In this document: positions 35,851-43,787 of the stretch, piece after piece | Layout: every line of letters begins with the position of its first letter | How positions within the stretch are numbered: position 1 is the first letter of the stretch | From: Syntrophaceae bacterium UBA6087 | Lineage (GTDB): Bacteria > Desulfobacterota > Desulfomonilia > UBA1062 | Assembly (NCBI GenBank): GCA_002448235.1 | Contig: DIXF01000001.1 | Coordinates: forward strand, 337,040 to 401,039 | Direction of reading: 5' to 3' | DNA: 64,000 nucleotides | Position numbers and translations under genes: made by a program | Notes under the pieces: model-generated | Told to the model about the DNA's origin: nothing | The model's input: only the letters and a program-made list of their open reading frames with translations | The model's database searches: none

Positions 35851-36774
35851 CTATTGCGGCCTGCGTTCGAGCGATGCGCGGTCCCACTTGCTTAAATTCG
35901 CCGCTGCTTCGTAGGTGCTCTGGAAGAACGAGAGCACCAGTTCATCAGGTGAATCTGACTTCCGTACCTTTTCGTAGGGTAAAACAAATTCGCCGAGGTC
36001 CGGGTTGTACGAAGCCCCTTTCGGCTCGACTGGATATTCCTTGAAACCGGCAGGCTCGGGGTACGCATAAGCATAAAAGGCCGGCTCGCCGAGATTGGTG
36101 CCGGGCCAGAAACCGCAGCTGCTTACCTCGTGCGAGTATGCTTCGAGCATGACAGATCGGCCGACGTACTGAAAACCGGGATGCTCGGGCGCCCTGCGAC
36201 CCGAGAAGCGGGTTACGGCCATATCGAGACCGCCCCAGAAAAAGTGGACAGGGCTGTCCTTGCCGATGAATCGGGACCGGAACTTCTCCATGAGCCGTTC
36301 GGCCTGAACAAGCGCCAGCCAGAAAGAATGCACATGTTCAGGGTCATACTGACCATGCCGGGTGTCCTGTTCAAAAGGCGTCTGATCGGGCACTTCCACG
36401 GGCGTAGTCCAGATATGCACCTCTATGCCCAGAGAGTTCAGTGCGTCCATTGTTGCATGATAAAAATCGGCCACGGACTGGGGCTTTAATTTGACGGACC
36501 GGGCGTCTCCGCTCTCGGCCACGATGCGCATCTCATGATCGATGAAATCGAAATCTATCTGAAAGATCTGGTCGGCATACGGGATCGGAGACGTAGTCAG
36601 GCCGCGGGCTGTGACATAAAGCGGAACGTTCCACCAGTGATTGACCAGAGGGGTGAGCCTGAGCCGGATCTTGCCGATTATCTGCAGCCACCTGTGCAGG
36701 GTATCGTGGGTATCCCGCCATGCCTCGAGAGGAATACCCGGCCAAATTTCTTCTCTATGATTTATCAACGGCAT
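35851..36774 (-). CDS. DUF5996 family protein
   Basis: The 307-residue protein has AAGGAGG four bases before its ATG. It carries the DUF5996 marks: WPGIPLEAWRDTHDTLHRW at the start, VNHWWNVPLYVTARGLTTS, HFFWGGLDMAVTRFSGRRAP and FWPGTNLGEPAFYAYAYPEP. No catalytic function is established for this family. It stands alone between the kinase and a REP pair. Confidence 0.82.
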   Translation of the reverse strand: MPLINHREEIWPGIPLEAWRDTHDTLHRWLQIIGKIRLRLTPLVNHWWNVPLYVTARGLTTSPIPYADQIFQIDFDFIDHEMRIVAESGDARSVKLKPQSVADFYHATMDALNSLGIEVHIWTTPVEVPDQTPFEQDTRHGQYDPEHVHSFWLALVQAERLMEKFRSRFIGKDSPVHFFWGGLDMAVTRFSGRRAPEHPGFQYVGRSVMLEAYSHEVSSCGFWPGTNLGEPAFYAYAYPEPAGFKEYPVEPKGASYNPDLGEFVLPYEKVRKSDSPDELVLSFFQSTYEAAANLSKWDRASLERRPQ

Positions 36775-36885
36775 ACATCCTCCTTATTGTTGCGATCAGC
36801 CCTCTTCATTCGCCTCCCTACTCCAGATTCTCCTTGCTCGAGTGATCAAGGCTTAAAGAATGAGTTCCTGGAAGTATAAGAATAT

Positions 36886-36908
36886 CCGTCTCGTGCTTAA
36901 AATCACCG
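36886..36908 (+). repeat. 23-base repeat, copy 2
   Basis: CCGTCTCGTGCTTAAAATCA plus CCG, one mismatch to 18877-18899, ending four bases before a REP pair. Confidence 0.6.
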
Positions 36909-36912
36909 ACGC

Positions 36913-37001
36913 AAAAAAGGGGACAGATTTATTTTTTGTCGGCAAAATACCAAAGCACCTCTTGTCAATTCCTGACAAAAAATAAATCTGTCCCCTTTTT
37001 T
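36913..37001. repeat. Inverted REP pair (REPIN)
   Basis: A forward copy (36913-36938) and a reverse copy (36977-37001) surround 38 bases that contain CCTCTTGTCAATTCCT. The same 16 bases lie beside the RAYT gene (31183-31198), so this element probably derives from that locus. Confidence 0.85.
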
Positions 37002-37139
37002 GGTGCTCAGAAAAATGAAAAGATCCGATATCCTTTTTAAGACGGCAAACGGTGATTTCCAAGGGCTCGATTGGATGATATAGTGAAATCACTTCAGGGC
37101 ACATGTGAACGTCTATACTGGTAGGCAGCTATCATACAG

Positions 37140-37433
37140 ATGAAAAGGCTGAGAAAATATTTCATCATTATTCTTTTTCTCGCAATTCCGGTCGGCTATG
37201 TCCTCTGGGACATACGGCAGGCCAAAGATATGGCGTCCGATGCCTGCAGTAAAGCAGTCAAAGGAATGAGCCTGGACGAATACTTCTCCGAGTTCCCCCA
37301 GAAGGATTACAGGATCATCCTCAACGACACGGAGTGCATCCTCGTTCCCAAAGGGGGCATGGGCCGCTATCAGTGCGTAATCTTCCATGAAGGCCGGATC
37401 ATAACAGGTTCGAAGACCGGCTTCCTCGACTAG
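37140..37433 (+). CDS. Small membrane-anchored or secreted protein, 97 residues
   Basis: An N-terminal helix (YFIIILFLAIPVGYVLWDI) after a basic KRLRK start is followed by a short soluble domain (CSKAVKGMSLDEYFSEFPQK, ILNDTECILVPKGGMG). It has two or three Cys and no recognised family. The ribosome site is weak. It is followed by the 50-base repeat and then a set of secreted-protein genes. Confidence 0.6.
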   Translation: MKRLRKYFIIILFLAIPVGYVLWDIRQAKDMASDACSKAVKGMSLDEYFSEFPQKDYRIILNDTECILVPKGGMGRYQCVIFHEGRIITGSKTGFLD

Positions 37434-37436
37434 ACT

Positions 37437-37487
37437 GCCATGACATTACACAACGAAATATTGATCAGAACAGAACATGCTGCGGCA
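37437..37487 (+). repeat. About 50-base intergenic repeat, copy 2
   Basis: Begins GCCATGACATTACACAACGA and ends CTGCGGCA; the first 21 bases differ from 19333-19353 at one position only, and the middle is more diverged. It lies 73 bases before the start at 37560. Confidence 0.5.
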
Positions 37488-37559
37488 ATGACCGAACGAG
37501 CTGTTGCAGAACAGCCATGATCATGAAAGAGAAATCAGCTTAAGAGCGAGGTGCACACA

Positions 37560-38999
37560 ATGAAGAATCTCTTTTTCCCGGTGCTGATTACAGTGCTGGT
37601 TTTATCGGGACTTATTCTGGGCACGGCAACCGCGTCCGCGTATGAGGGGAACTGCGTCTGCGCTTACTGCGACAGGCCCTGCGGCAGCGGCCATACCTCA
37701 AGCTGCCCGTACGGCGGCGGGGGTGGCGGAGGAGGCGGCGACTCGGAGTCATCGGGCGGTGCTTCCTTCGAAAGGGCTCCCATTTTCGTCGCACCCGTGG
37801 GAATGGTGGGAGGAGTGTTTGCGGGCGGTGTCTGGTACTATAAGCACATGGCCGGAGATTTTAAGAAAGACTTCTTCATTGACAGCTATCAGGATTTCTT
37901 GAGCGTCAAACCCAGCGACGAGTGGGCCGCGGGCGCATTCACCTTCGGTCTGCGCATGGGCGGTATTCCCTGGCTGGCACTGTATGTCCCCACAGGGCCC
38001 ATCCGCTATGGCGTCGTGTCCGTTTACAAGGCCGCGACGAAGCCCTCGCCGCCAAAGCCGAAGCCGGTCGACCCCAATATCGCCGTCTATGAGCTCATCG
38101 CAAAGAACTATGCGAGCTTAGGCAAAGCCACGGACGAAGAACTGAAAAAGGCACAAGGCAACGTGGAAACGGCCAGAATGCGCCGTACCCGTATGCTCGA
38201 CAATCACATCGAGGGGAGCCTTGAACTTCGCGAGATCAGGGAGAAAGAGGGCCTCGCCGCCGCCCGGCTACGGGCCGAGAAGCAGCTCGAAGTCTACAGC
38301 AAGTCACGGGCTGAGAAGAAGAAGCTCGAACGAGCGGTGAGCTTAAGCATCCAGGAAAAGGACGCCCGGATCAAAGAGGCGATCAACAACGCCAATCCGA
38401 TGAGCTTTTTCGCGGATTTCAATCTGGGAAAAGCAGAGGCGCATCTGGACAAAGCTCTGGAGGACAAGACATTGCCGCAGGGCGTGAAGGATTCCCTCGG
38501 CCGGGAGCTGAAAGTTACCAAGCTGCTCTCGAACGGCAAGTTTGCGTATGAAGCCGGATCGAACGCGGTGGAGATCGTGCAGTCGTACAACAAGGCTTCA
38601 ACCGAGGGCAAGGACGCAACACAGTGGCTGGAAGACCGCGAGGCGCGCGAAAAAATCTGGCGTCTCAAGCTCAAGCTGCTGTCGAAACCGCTGTCCGGGG
38701 CGCCGGGAACCGCTGTCGGCGCAGCCGAAACCGCCATCGACACCGCCTATGCGGCCACGGCAGGCGTCCTGCTGGGCCGTCAGATCGATGCCGAGATGGC
38801 GACGCTGGAGAAGCTCCGGACCGCTTCCGTCTTCCATGACGCCATGGCGGACGACTGGGACGAGGTCAATATCGCGGTCAGGGCCGCCGAGATGAACGAG
38901 GCGACCGTCCGTGCACGGGGCGAGCAGTACAAAAAGATGCAGAAGGAGAATGAGGACAATGCAAAAAGACTTCGAGTTCTTGGCTGGAATTTCAAATAA
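37560..38999 (+). CDS. Secreted protein with Cys-rich N-terminus, Gly run and coiled coil, unknown function
   Basis: The 479-residue protein has a signal peptide (MKNLFFPVLITVLVLSGLIL, cleavage near ASAYE). A short Cys cluster (CVCAYCDRPCGSGHTSSCPY) that could bind a metal follows, then a nine-Gly run. A hydrophobic stretch (IFVAPVGMVGGVFAGGVWYY) may anchor it. The remainder is charged and helical (LREIREKEGLAAARLRAEKQ). The ATG at 37560 is preferred over the GTG at 37551 because it starts the signal directly. No family recognised. It overlaps the next lipoprotein gene by about 40 bases. Confidence 0.78.
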   Translation: MKNLFFPVLITVLVLSGLILGTATASAYEGNCVCAYCDRPCGSGHTSSCPYGGGGGGGGGDSESSGGASFERAPIFVAPVGMVGGVFAGGVWYYKHMAGDFKKDFFIDSYQDFLSVKPSDEWAAGAFTFGLRMGGIPWLALYVPTGPIRYGVVSVYKAATKPSPPKPKPVDPNIAVYELIAKNYASLGKATDEELKKAQGNVETARMRRTRMLDNHIEGSLELREIREKEGLAAARLRAEKQLEVYSKSRAEKKKLERAVSLSIQEKDARIKEAINNANPMSFFADFNLGKAEAHLDKALEDKTLPQGVKDSLGRELKVTKLLSNGKFAYEAGSNAVEIVQSYNKASTEGKDATQWLEDREAREKIWRLKLKLLSKPLSGAPGTAVGAAETAIDTAYAATAGVLLGRQIDAEMATLEKLRTASVFHDAMADDWDEVNIAVRAAEMNEATVRARGEQYKKMQKENEDNAKRLRVLGWNFK

Positions 39000-39468
39000 T
39001 CGTATGCGTATACTCATCTGTCTTGTTGTAATGTCCCTGGCCGCAGGCTGCGCTTCCACCCCGGCACCGAAGCAGACCGTTCCGAATCCCGTCTTTTCGG
39101 ACAGCGACTCCCGGGCAGCCGTCGAGGACGGCGCGCAGGCAATAGCCGACTGCACACGAGAGCAGACGCTGGCGAAGCTGGAAAACCGGCCCGCGAATTA
39201 TTCCAAAGCGAGGGAACGACTCGCCGGTGCCCTGATCAAGCTACAGCCCGGAAAGGTGAGCCCCTCAAAGCCCGAGTATGAGCGTATCGCCGTGTGCTTC
39301 GAGACGGCCCTGGCCGGGATCGACCGCATTATCGACGGCCAGAAACAGGGGGATGAGTACATGGAAGCGACCGGCTGGAAGATCTTCGACCATTCGGCGG
39401 CCGAGCTCCTGCTGGTGCTCGAACCGCATGCGGGGGCAGGCACAAAAACCCCGGGACGGACCCGATAG
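38959..39468 (+). CDS. Small lipoprotein, unknown function
   Basis: The 169-residue protein has a lipobox (VVMSLAAGC) after MRILICL. The ATG at 38959 has AGGAG about ten bases upstream but gives a long N-region before the signal; the ATG at 39004 gives a compact signal peptide and is the alternative. The mature part is helical with two Cys (ADCTREQTLAKLE, IAVCFETALAGID). It overlaps the end of the previous gene, so they are one operon. Confidence 0.72.
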   Translation: MQKDFEFLAGISNNRMRILICLVVMSLAAGCASTPAPKQTVPNPVFSDSDSRAAVEDGAQAIADCTREQTLAKLENRPANYSKARERLAGALIKLQPGKVSPSKPEYERIAVCFETALAGIDRIIDGQKQGDEYMEATGWKIFDHSAAELLLVLEPHAGAGTKTPGRTR

Positions 39469-39523
39469 CCTATTCACACCGCGGCCGGAAACGTTATAAT
39501 AGAAGCTTAAAGAGGGGGTTTGT

Positions 39524-40768
39524 ATGAGAAGAACCTGCGCGTCCGTTTTTCCGGCCGGTGTCTTTGCCGTGCTGTTTTTCTTCCTCGGCCTGTCTTTCAG
39601 CGCCCGTGCCGACATGGGGAGGGTCTATGTCAGCCTCGACCCGGTCACGGTGAGCGAAGACTCGCAGAAGGCCATCATCCTGCACAATCTCGATGAAGAA
39701 GTCCTGATCCTGGGCACCGATCTCAAGGCCTCCAAGAAGACCGGGATCATCAGGTTCATCCCGTTTCCGAGCGAGCCGGCGGTCAGCCTGGCTCCTGCCG
39801 GCGCCTTCGACAAGGCGGCGGCCATGATCAAGAAGTACGGGTTGAAGTATCAGACTCTTCACTATACCAAAGGCGGCCCTGCAGCTCCGAAAACCGAAGG
39901 CGTCGAGCTTCTCCTGAACAAAAAACTGGGAGCCCATGACATGACGGTCATCAAGGTCAACGACGTCTCCGCCTTCAGGAAATGGGTGAACGATTACTTC
40001 AGGTCCAGGGGCCTCCCAGCGAAAGAGACGTATCCCGAGGAAGAGGCCGTCGTAGACGACTACGTAAAACGGGGGCTCGTCTACTTTGCCCTCGATTACG
40101 TCGAGATCGACCGAGAGACGCGCTTCGTCGAGCCGGTCGCGTACCGGTTCAAGAGCAGAGAGCTGTACTATCCGCTGAAAACCTCGAACACCTTCGGCGG
40201 GCAGGGCAGCATCGAGCTGATTATCATCTCGCCCGTCACCCTGTGCTTTCCCGGCAACGAGCCCCTCGACCCGTACAGCGGAGCACTCTACAAAGAAAAA
40301 CACCCGGGAGCGCAGAGGCCATACGGCCAGCGGCCGCTGTGCCTGAACATCCCCGTCAACGCGAGCACCTCGGCGCTTCTCGTGAAGAAAGAAAAGGACC
40401 TGGACGGGCTCTATCCGGGCGGAGAAGCATTCTTCAAAGACAAAAAGGCATACATCCAGGTGGTGAGCTATAGAGGCAAATACTTTTTTGAACACGACAT
40501 CTTCGTCGACGTATCCACGGGTCTGCCGGCTGAGGCAGGGGTATACGAAGAAGAGCGGGAAGACCCCTTCGGCGACGCCCTTGATTCCCTCGACGACCCG
40601 GCCAGGAAAAGATGCCTGCTCAAACCCGAGCGTGGGCCGTGCAAGGCCATGTTCGAGCGGTATTACTACGACCCTGTCAGCAAGACCTGCAAGCCGTTCT
40701 TCTGGGGCGGCTGCGGCGGAGTAGTGCCCTTCGAGACAGAAGAAGAATGCAAAAAATGCCTTGAGTAA
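39524..40768 (+). CDS. DUF2330-like secreted protein with C-terminal Kunitz/BPTI domain
   Basis: The 414-residue protein has a signal peptide (cleavage near FSARAD). Its body resembles the DUF2330 family (VTVSEDSQKAIILHNLDEEV, IRFIPFPSEPAVSLAP). The last about 50 residues are a Kunitz domain. It has six Cys in Kunitz order: RCLLKPERGPCKAMFERYYY, then SKTCKPFFWGGCGG and EEECKKCLE. The reactive site GPCKA is the same as in bovine BPTI, with Lys at P1, so trypsin-like protease inhibition is predicted. Kunitz domains are uncommon in bacteria. Its TAA stop is formed inside a REP copy. Confidence 0.85.
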   Translation: MRRTCASVFPAGVFAVLFFFLGLSFSARADMGRVYVSLDPVTVSEDSQKAIILHNLDEEVLILGTDLKASKKTGIIRFIPFPSEPAVSLAPAGAFDKAAAMIKKYGLKYQTLHYTKGGPAAPKTEGVELLLNKKLGAHDMTVIKVNDVSAFRKWVNDYFRSRGLPAKETYPEEEAVVDDYVKRGLVYFALDYVEIDRETRFVEPVAYRFKSRELYYPLKTSNTFGGQGSIELIIISPVTLCFPGNEPLDPYSGALYKEKHPGAQRPYGQRPLCLNIPVNASTSALLVKKEKDLDGLYPGGEAFFKDKKAYIQVVSYRGKYFFEHDIFVDVSTGLPAEAGVYEEEREDPFGDALDSLDDPARKRCLLKPERGPCKAMFERYYYDPVSKTCKPFFWGGCGGVVPFETEEECKKCLE

Positions 40769-40858
40769 AAAAGGGGACAGATTTATTTTTTGACAGAGGA
40801 AAGGGAGGGGAAGGTTTAATTATTTAAAGCATCAAAAAATAAATCTGTCCCCTTTTTT
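40767..40858. repeat. Inverted REP pair (REPIN), left copy overlapping a stop codon
   Basis: A forward copy (40767-40791) and a reverse copy (40834-40858) flank 42 bases. The left copy begins within the TAA of the Kunitz protein gene; the right copy ends 28 bases before the ankyrin gene start. Confidence 0.85.
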
Positions 40859-40886
40859 ATGCATTTTTAGAGGAGTAAAAGAAAAA

Positions 40887-43169
40887 ATGAAGATGACACG
40901 CATCTGTGAGGCGCTCCTTTCCATCCTTCTGGCCGCGCTTTTTTCCCCGGCAGTCATGTGCGCGGAGATTATGCCGCCGGCCGATTCCCTCTTCCTTGAG
41001 GCCGTGAAAAAAGGCGATGTCGAAGAAGTAAAGTCGATCCTCGCAACTTCCGGCGGCGATGAGATAAACGAGAAAGGCAGCTACGGGTATACCCCGCTGT
41101 CGACCGCCGCCAAGAACGGAAAACTCGAGATCGTCCTGCTGCTCGCAGAGCACGGCGCGGCAATCGACGGGCAGAAAGGGGACGACGCCCGGACTCCTCT
41201 GATGGAGGCTGCTTCGTACGGACACACCGAGGTAGTGAAATACCTCATCTCGAAGGGTGCGGATGTGAACGCCAGGCGCAAAGGCCTCACGCCTCTGCTT
41301 GCGGCGTGCGACCACTTCTCGGTCCAGTTCGGCCCGGTCGGCGACAAGAAAAAATCGGCCTACGCCCTGCTCGATAACGGCGCCGACGTGAACGTTCATG
41401 ACGAGTCCTGGGTGAATTCCGGCATGACCCCGCTCATGCTCGCGACCTCGCAGGGAGACGCCGTATTGGTCCAGGCCATCCTCGCCAAGGGCGCCAAGCC
41501 GGAATTGATCAACAACAGCGGGGATACCGCGTGGACGCTTGCGAAGAAGGAAGGGCTGGAATACATCGCCCAGTTGCTCGAAGCGTCTGCAAACGCCCCG
41601 GACGGATCGGCTCAGCAGGCAAAGGCATCGCCCGAGCCGCTGATCGATGCGATAAAGCAGGGCCGCCTCGATAAGGTTACGGCCCTGATGTCGAAAGGCG
41701 CGGACGTAAACGCGCGGACAAAGAGCGGCAGCACGCCGCTGATGTATGCCGCGGACGGGAACAGGCTCAGTATCGCGAGATATCTCATCGGCAAAGGGGC
41801 CGATGTAAACGCGAAGAACGGCACCAACGACACGGCTTTGATCCTCGCCTCGGTAAAGGGATATGCCAGGATCGCGCACGTGCTCCTGAAGAACAACGCA
41901 GATGCGGGCATCAGGAATATCAGCGGTGGAGATGCCCTCATTTACGCGGTCCGGAACAGGAACACCGAGACGGTCAGGGTCCTGCTCGCCGGCGGCGCCA
42001 AGGCCGATGAGCGCTATGACGATGAAAAGACGGCCCTGATCAAGGCCATTGAACAAGAGTCTTCCGACATCGCAAAGCTGCTGCTGGCCAAAGGTGCCGA
42101 CCCGAACGCACAGGATAAGGATCAGAAGACCGCGCTGATTTATGCCTGCGAAAAAGGAGACCTCGGCACCGTGAAGGCCCTGGTCGCAAAAGGCGCCCGC
42201 ATCGAAGCCGAATCGAAGTACGGCGACATGGCCCTCGATACGGCGATCTCGAAGAAGAACGTCCCCCTGGTGCGGTTCCTCGTCGAGAAAGGGGCCGATT
42301 TCAAAACCACGACCGCGCTTACCTCCGCGGTCATTGCAGAAAGCGTCGAGCTGGTGAGGCTGTTCAGGGAGAAAGGCGCCGACGTCAACGAGCGCGGAGC
42401 CGACGGCAGAACCCCGCTCATGTATGCCGCTGACGGCGAGCCGGACATCGTAAAGTACCTCATCGCACAGGGCGCCGAGGTCAATGCAAAGGACAACGAG
42501 GGCAAGACGGCCCTGATGGCTGCGGTGAATTCGTTCAAGGACTCCAGGCAGCAGACCGTCAAGCTCCTCCTGGCGAAACGCGCGGACCCCAATGCAGCAG
42601 ACGGCAAGGGCGAGACAGCCCTCATCATGGCAGCGAAAAGGGGAGATGCGGAAACCGTGCGGGCGCTTCTCGCAAAGAAAAGCAGCGTCGCCGCCGTCGA
42701 CAAGCAGGGCAAGACGGCCTGGGCCCATGCGTTCGAAGGCGGGTATGCCGCGGTCACGGCCCTCCTGGAGAAAAAAGGCTCGGCTAAAGCCTATGACGGC
42801 GTCACCTGGGAGGGAAATTCCTCCAGTCAGAAAGAAAAGTTCGTCAAGGTGGTCGGGACAAAAGAGGAGTGGGCCGGGCTCTGGAAGCAGGCTTTCGACA
42901 AGCCTGCTCCCGATGTGGATTTCGAGCGTTATGCGGTTGCCTGCGTCTTTCTCGGGCATTCCGCATCCTGGCTCTACGACATTGAAATGGGCACGCCGAT
43001 GATGCGCGGCGGCAGCCTGGTCATCCCCTACGGGCTGATCGATGTGATGCTTAAGCTGAGCGGCCCGTTCAGGGCGGGAGGACAATACAGGATGACCGTT
43101 TTCGAGAAGAGGCAAGGGCTCGAAATGATCCTCGAAGACACCTCATACCGGAGGAAACCGGGCATATGA
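40887..43169 (+). CDS. Secreted ankyrin-repeat protein with PrcB-like C-terminal domain
   Basis: The 760-residue protein has GAGGAG upstream and a signal peptide (cleavage near VMCAE). About fourteen ankyrin repeats follow (for example DARTPLMEAASYGHTEVVKY and GADVNARTKSGSTPLMYAAD), interrupted near residue 235 by a short Ala/Pro linker. The last 110 residues leave the repeat pattern (GTKEEWAGLWKQAFDKPAPD, VDFERYAVACVFLG). They resemble the PrcB C-terminal domain found in some bacterial protease complexes. The repeats probably hold a periplasmic partner. The next gene starts inside its stop (ATGA). Confidence 0.87.
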   Translation: MKMTRICEALLSILLAALFSPAVMCAEIMPPADSLFLEAVKKGDVEEVKSILATSGGDEINEKGSYGYTPLSTAAKNGKLEIVLLLAEHGAAIDGQKGDDARTPLMEAASYGHTEVVKYLISKGADVNARRKGLTPLLAACDHFSVQFGPVGDKKKSAYALLDNGADVNVHDESWVNSGMTPLMLATSQGDAVLVQAILAKGAKPELINNSGDTAWTLAKKEGLEYIAQLLEASANAPDGSAQQAKASPEPLIDAIKQGRLDKVTALMSKGADVNARTKSGSTPLMYAADGNRLSIARYLIGKGADVNAKNGTNDTALILASVKGYARIAHVLLKNNADAGIRNISGGDALIYAVRNRNTETVRVLLAGGAKADERYDDEKTALIKAIEQESSDIAKLLLAKGADPNAQDKDQKTALIYACEKGDLGTVKALVAKGARIEAESKYGDMALDTAISKKNVPLVRFLVEKGADFKTTTALTSAVIAESVELVRLFREKGADVNERGADGRTPLMYAADGEPDIVKYLIAQGAEVNAKDNEGKTALMAAVNSFKDSRQQTVKLLLAKRADPNAADGKGETALIMAAKRGDAETVRALLAKKSSVAAVDKQGKTAWAHAFEGGYAAVTALLEKKGSAKAYDGVTWEGNSSSQKEKFVKVVGTKEEWAGLWKQAFDKPAPDVDFERYAVACVFLGHSASWLYDIEMGTPMMRGGSLVIPYGLIDVMLKLSGPFRAGGQYRMTVFEKRQGLEMILEDTSYRRKPGI

Positions 43170-43663
43170 GGGAAATAGCCTATACGACCCTGGGGAGAAA
43201 CGCCCTGTCCACGGGCCTGGTCAGCCACATCGCGGCCCTTGTGGCCGGCATGATGACCGTTTCCGGCGCGCAGACCTTCTCTCCCATGGCATACGGCTTC
43301 GCCTGTCTGGCCCTTGCCTTCGGCGTGTATAAGGAGATGAAAGAAAGAGGGTATGCGCCTGTCACCAGGAGCTTGGGATTTTTTCTCGCCGCTGCCGCGT
43401 CGGTGCCGCCCGTCATCGGGCCCATTGCGGTGCTGCTGATGCTTTATATAGCCCAGGGCAAAAGAAAGGGAGAGCCGTTCAATGTAGGGGGCATGCTCGT
43501 TTCCATTCCAAGGCTGAAGGTGAACCCCCTGGTTCTTTTTCTTTTTCTGGTAATCCTTTTTGTATTTTTCGCCCTCTCGATCATTCAGGACGACCCATAC
43601 TTCAAAAAGGCCAAAGAGGGGAAGAAGGGGCAGGGTAATATTCAGGAATCCGTCAAAAAATAA
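43166..43663 (+). CDS. Small integral membrane protein, unknown function
   Basis: The 165-residue protein has four or so membrane helices (VSHIAALVAGMMTVSG, FACLALAFGVYKEM, SLGFFLAAAASVPPVIGPIA, PLVLFLFLVILFVFFALSII). Its start overlaps the ankyrin gene stop, so they are coupled. The C-terminal SVKK and TAA lie at the edge of a REP copy, which may have replaced the original gene end. No family is recognised. Confidence 0.75.
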   Translation: MREIAYTTLGRNALSTGLVSHIAALVAGMMTVSGAQTFSPMAYGFACLALAFGVYKEMKERGYAPVTRSLGFFLAAAASVPPVIGPIAVLLMLYIAQGKRKGEPFNVGGMLVSIPRLKVNPLVLFLFLVILFVFFALSIIQDDPYFKKAKEGKKGQGNIQESVKK

Positions 43664-43678
43664 ATCTGTCCCCTTTTT
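43655..43678 (-). repeat. REP element copy overlapping a gene end
   Basis: AAAAAATAAATCTGTCCCCT plus TTTT; the TAA stop of the upstream gene (43661-43663) is part of this copy. Confidence 0.88.
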
Positions 43679-43787
43679 CACACTTAGGCGGAGCAACTCC
43701 CGGCAAAGTTTGCTATACAGAGAACACAACGACGGAACTCATTAACCGCATTTTTAAATAATTCGGTTCATAACTGGAGAATAAGCT

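Larger units (their letters stand above)
36775..37139. other. Intergenic region with 23-base repeat and REP pair
   Basis: No gene was found. It holds copy 2 of the 23-base repeat (36886-36908) and an inverted REP pair (36913-37001). The rest shows nothing recognisable. Confidence 0.6.
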
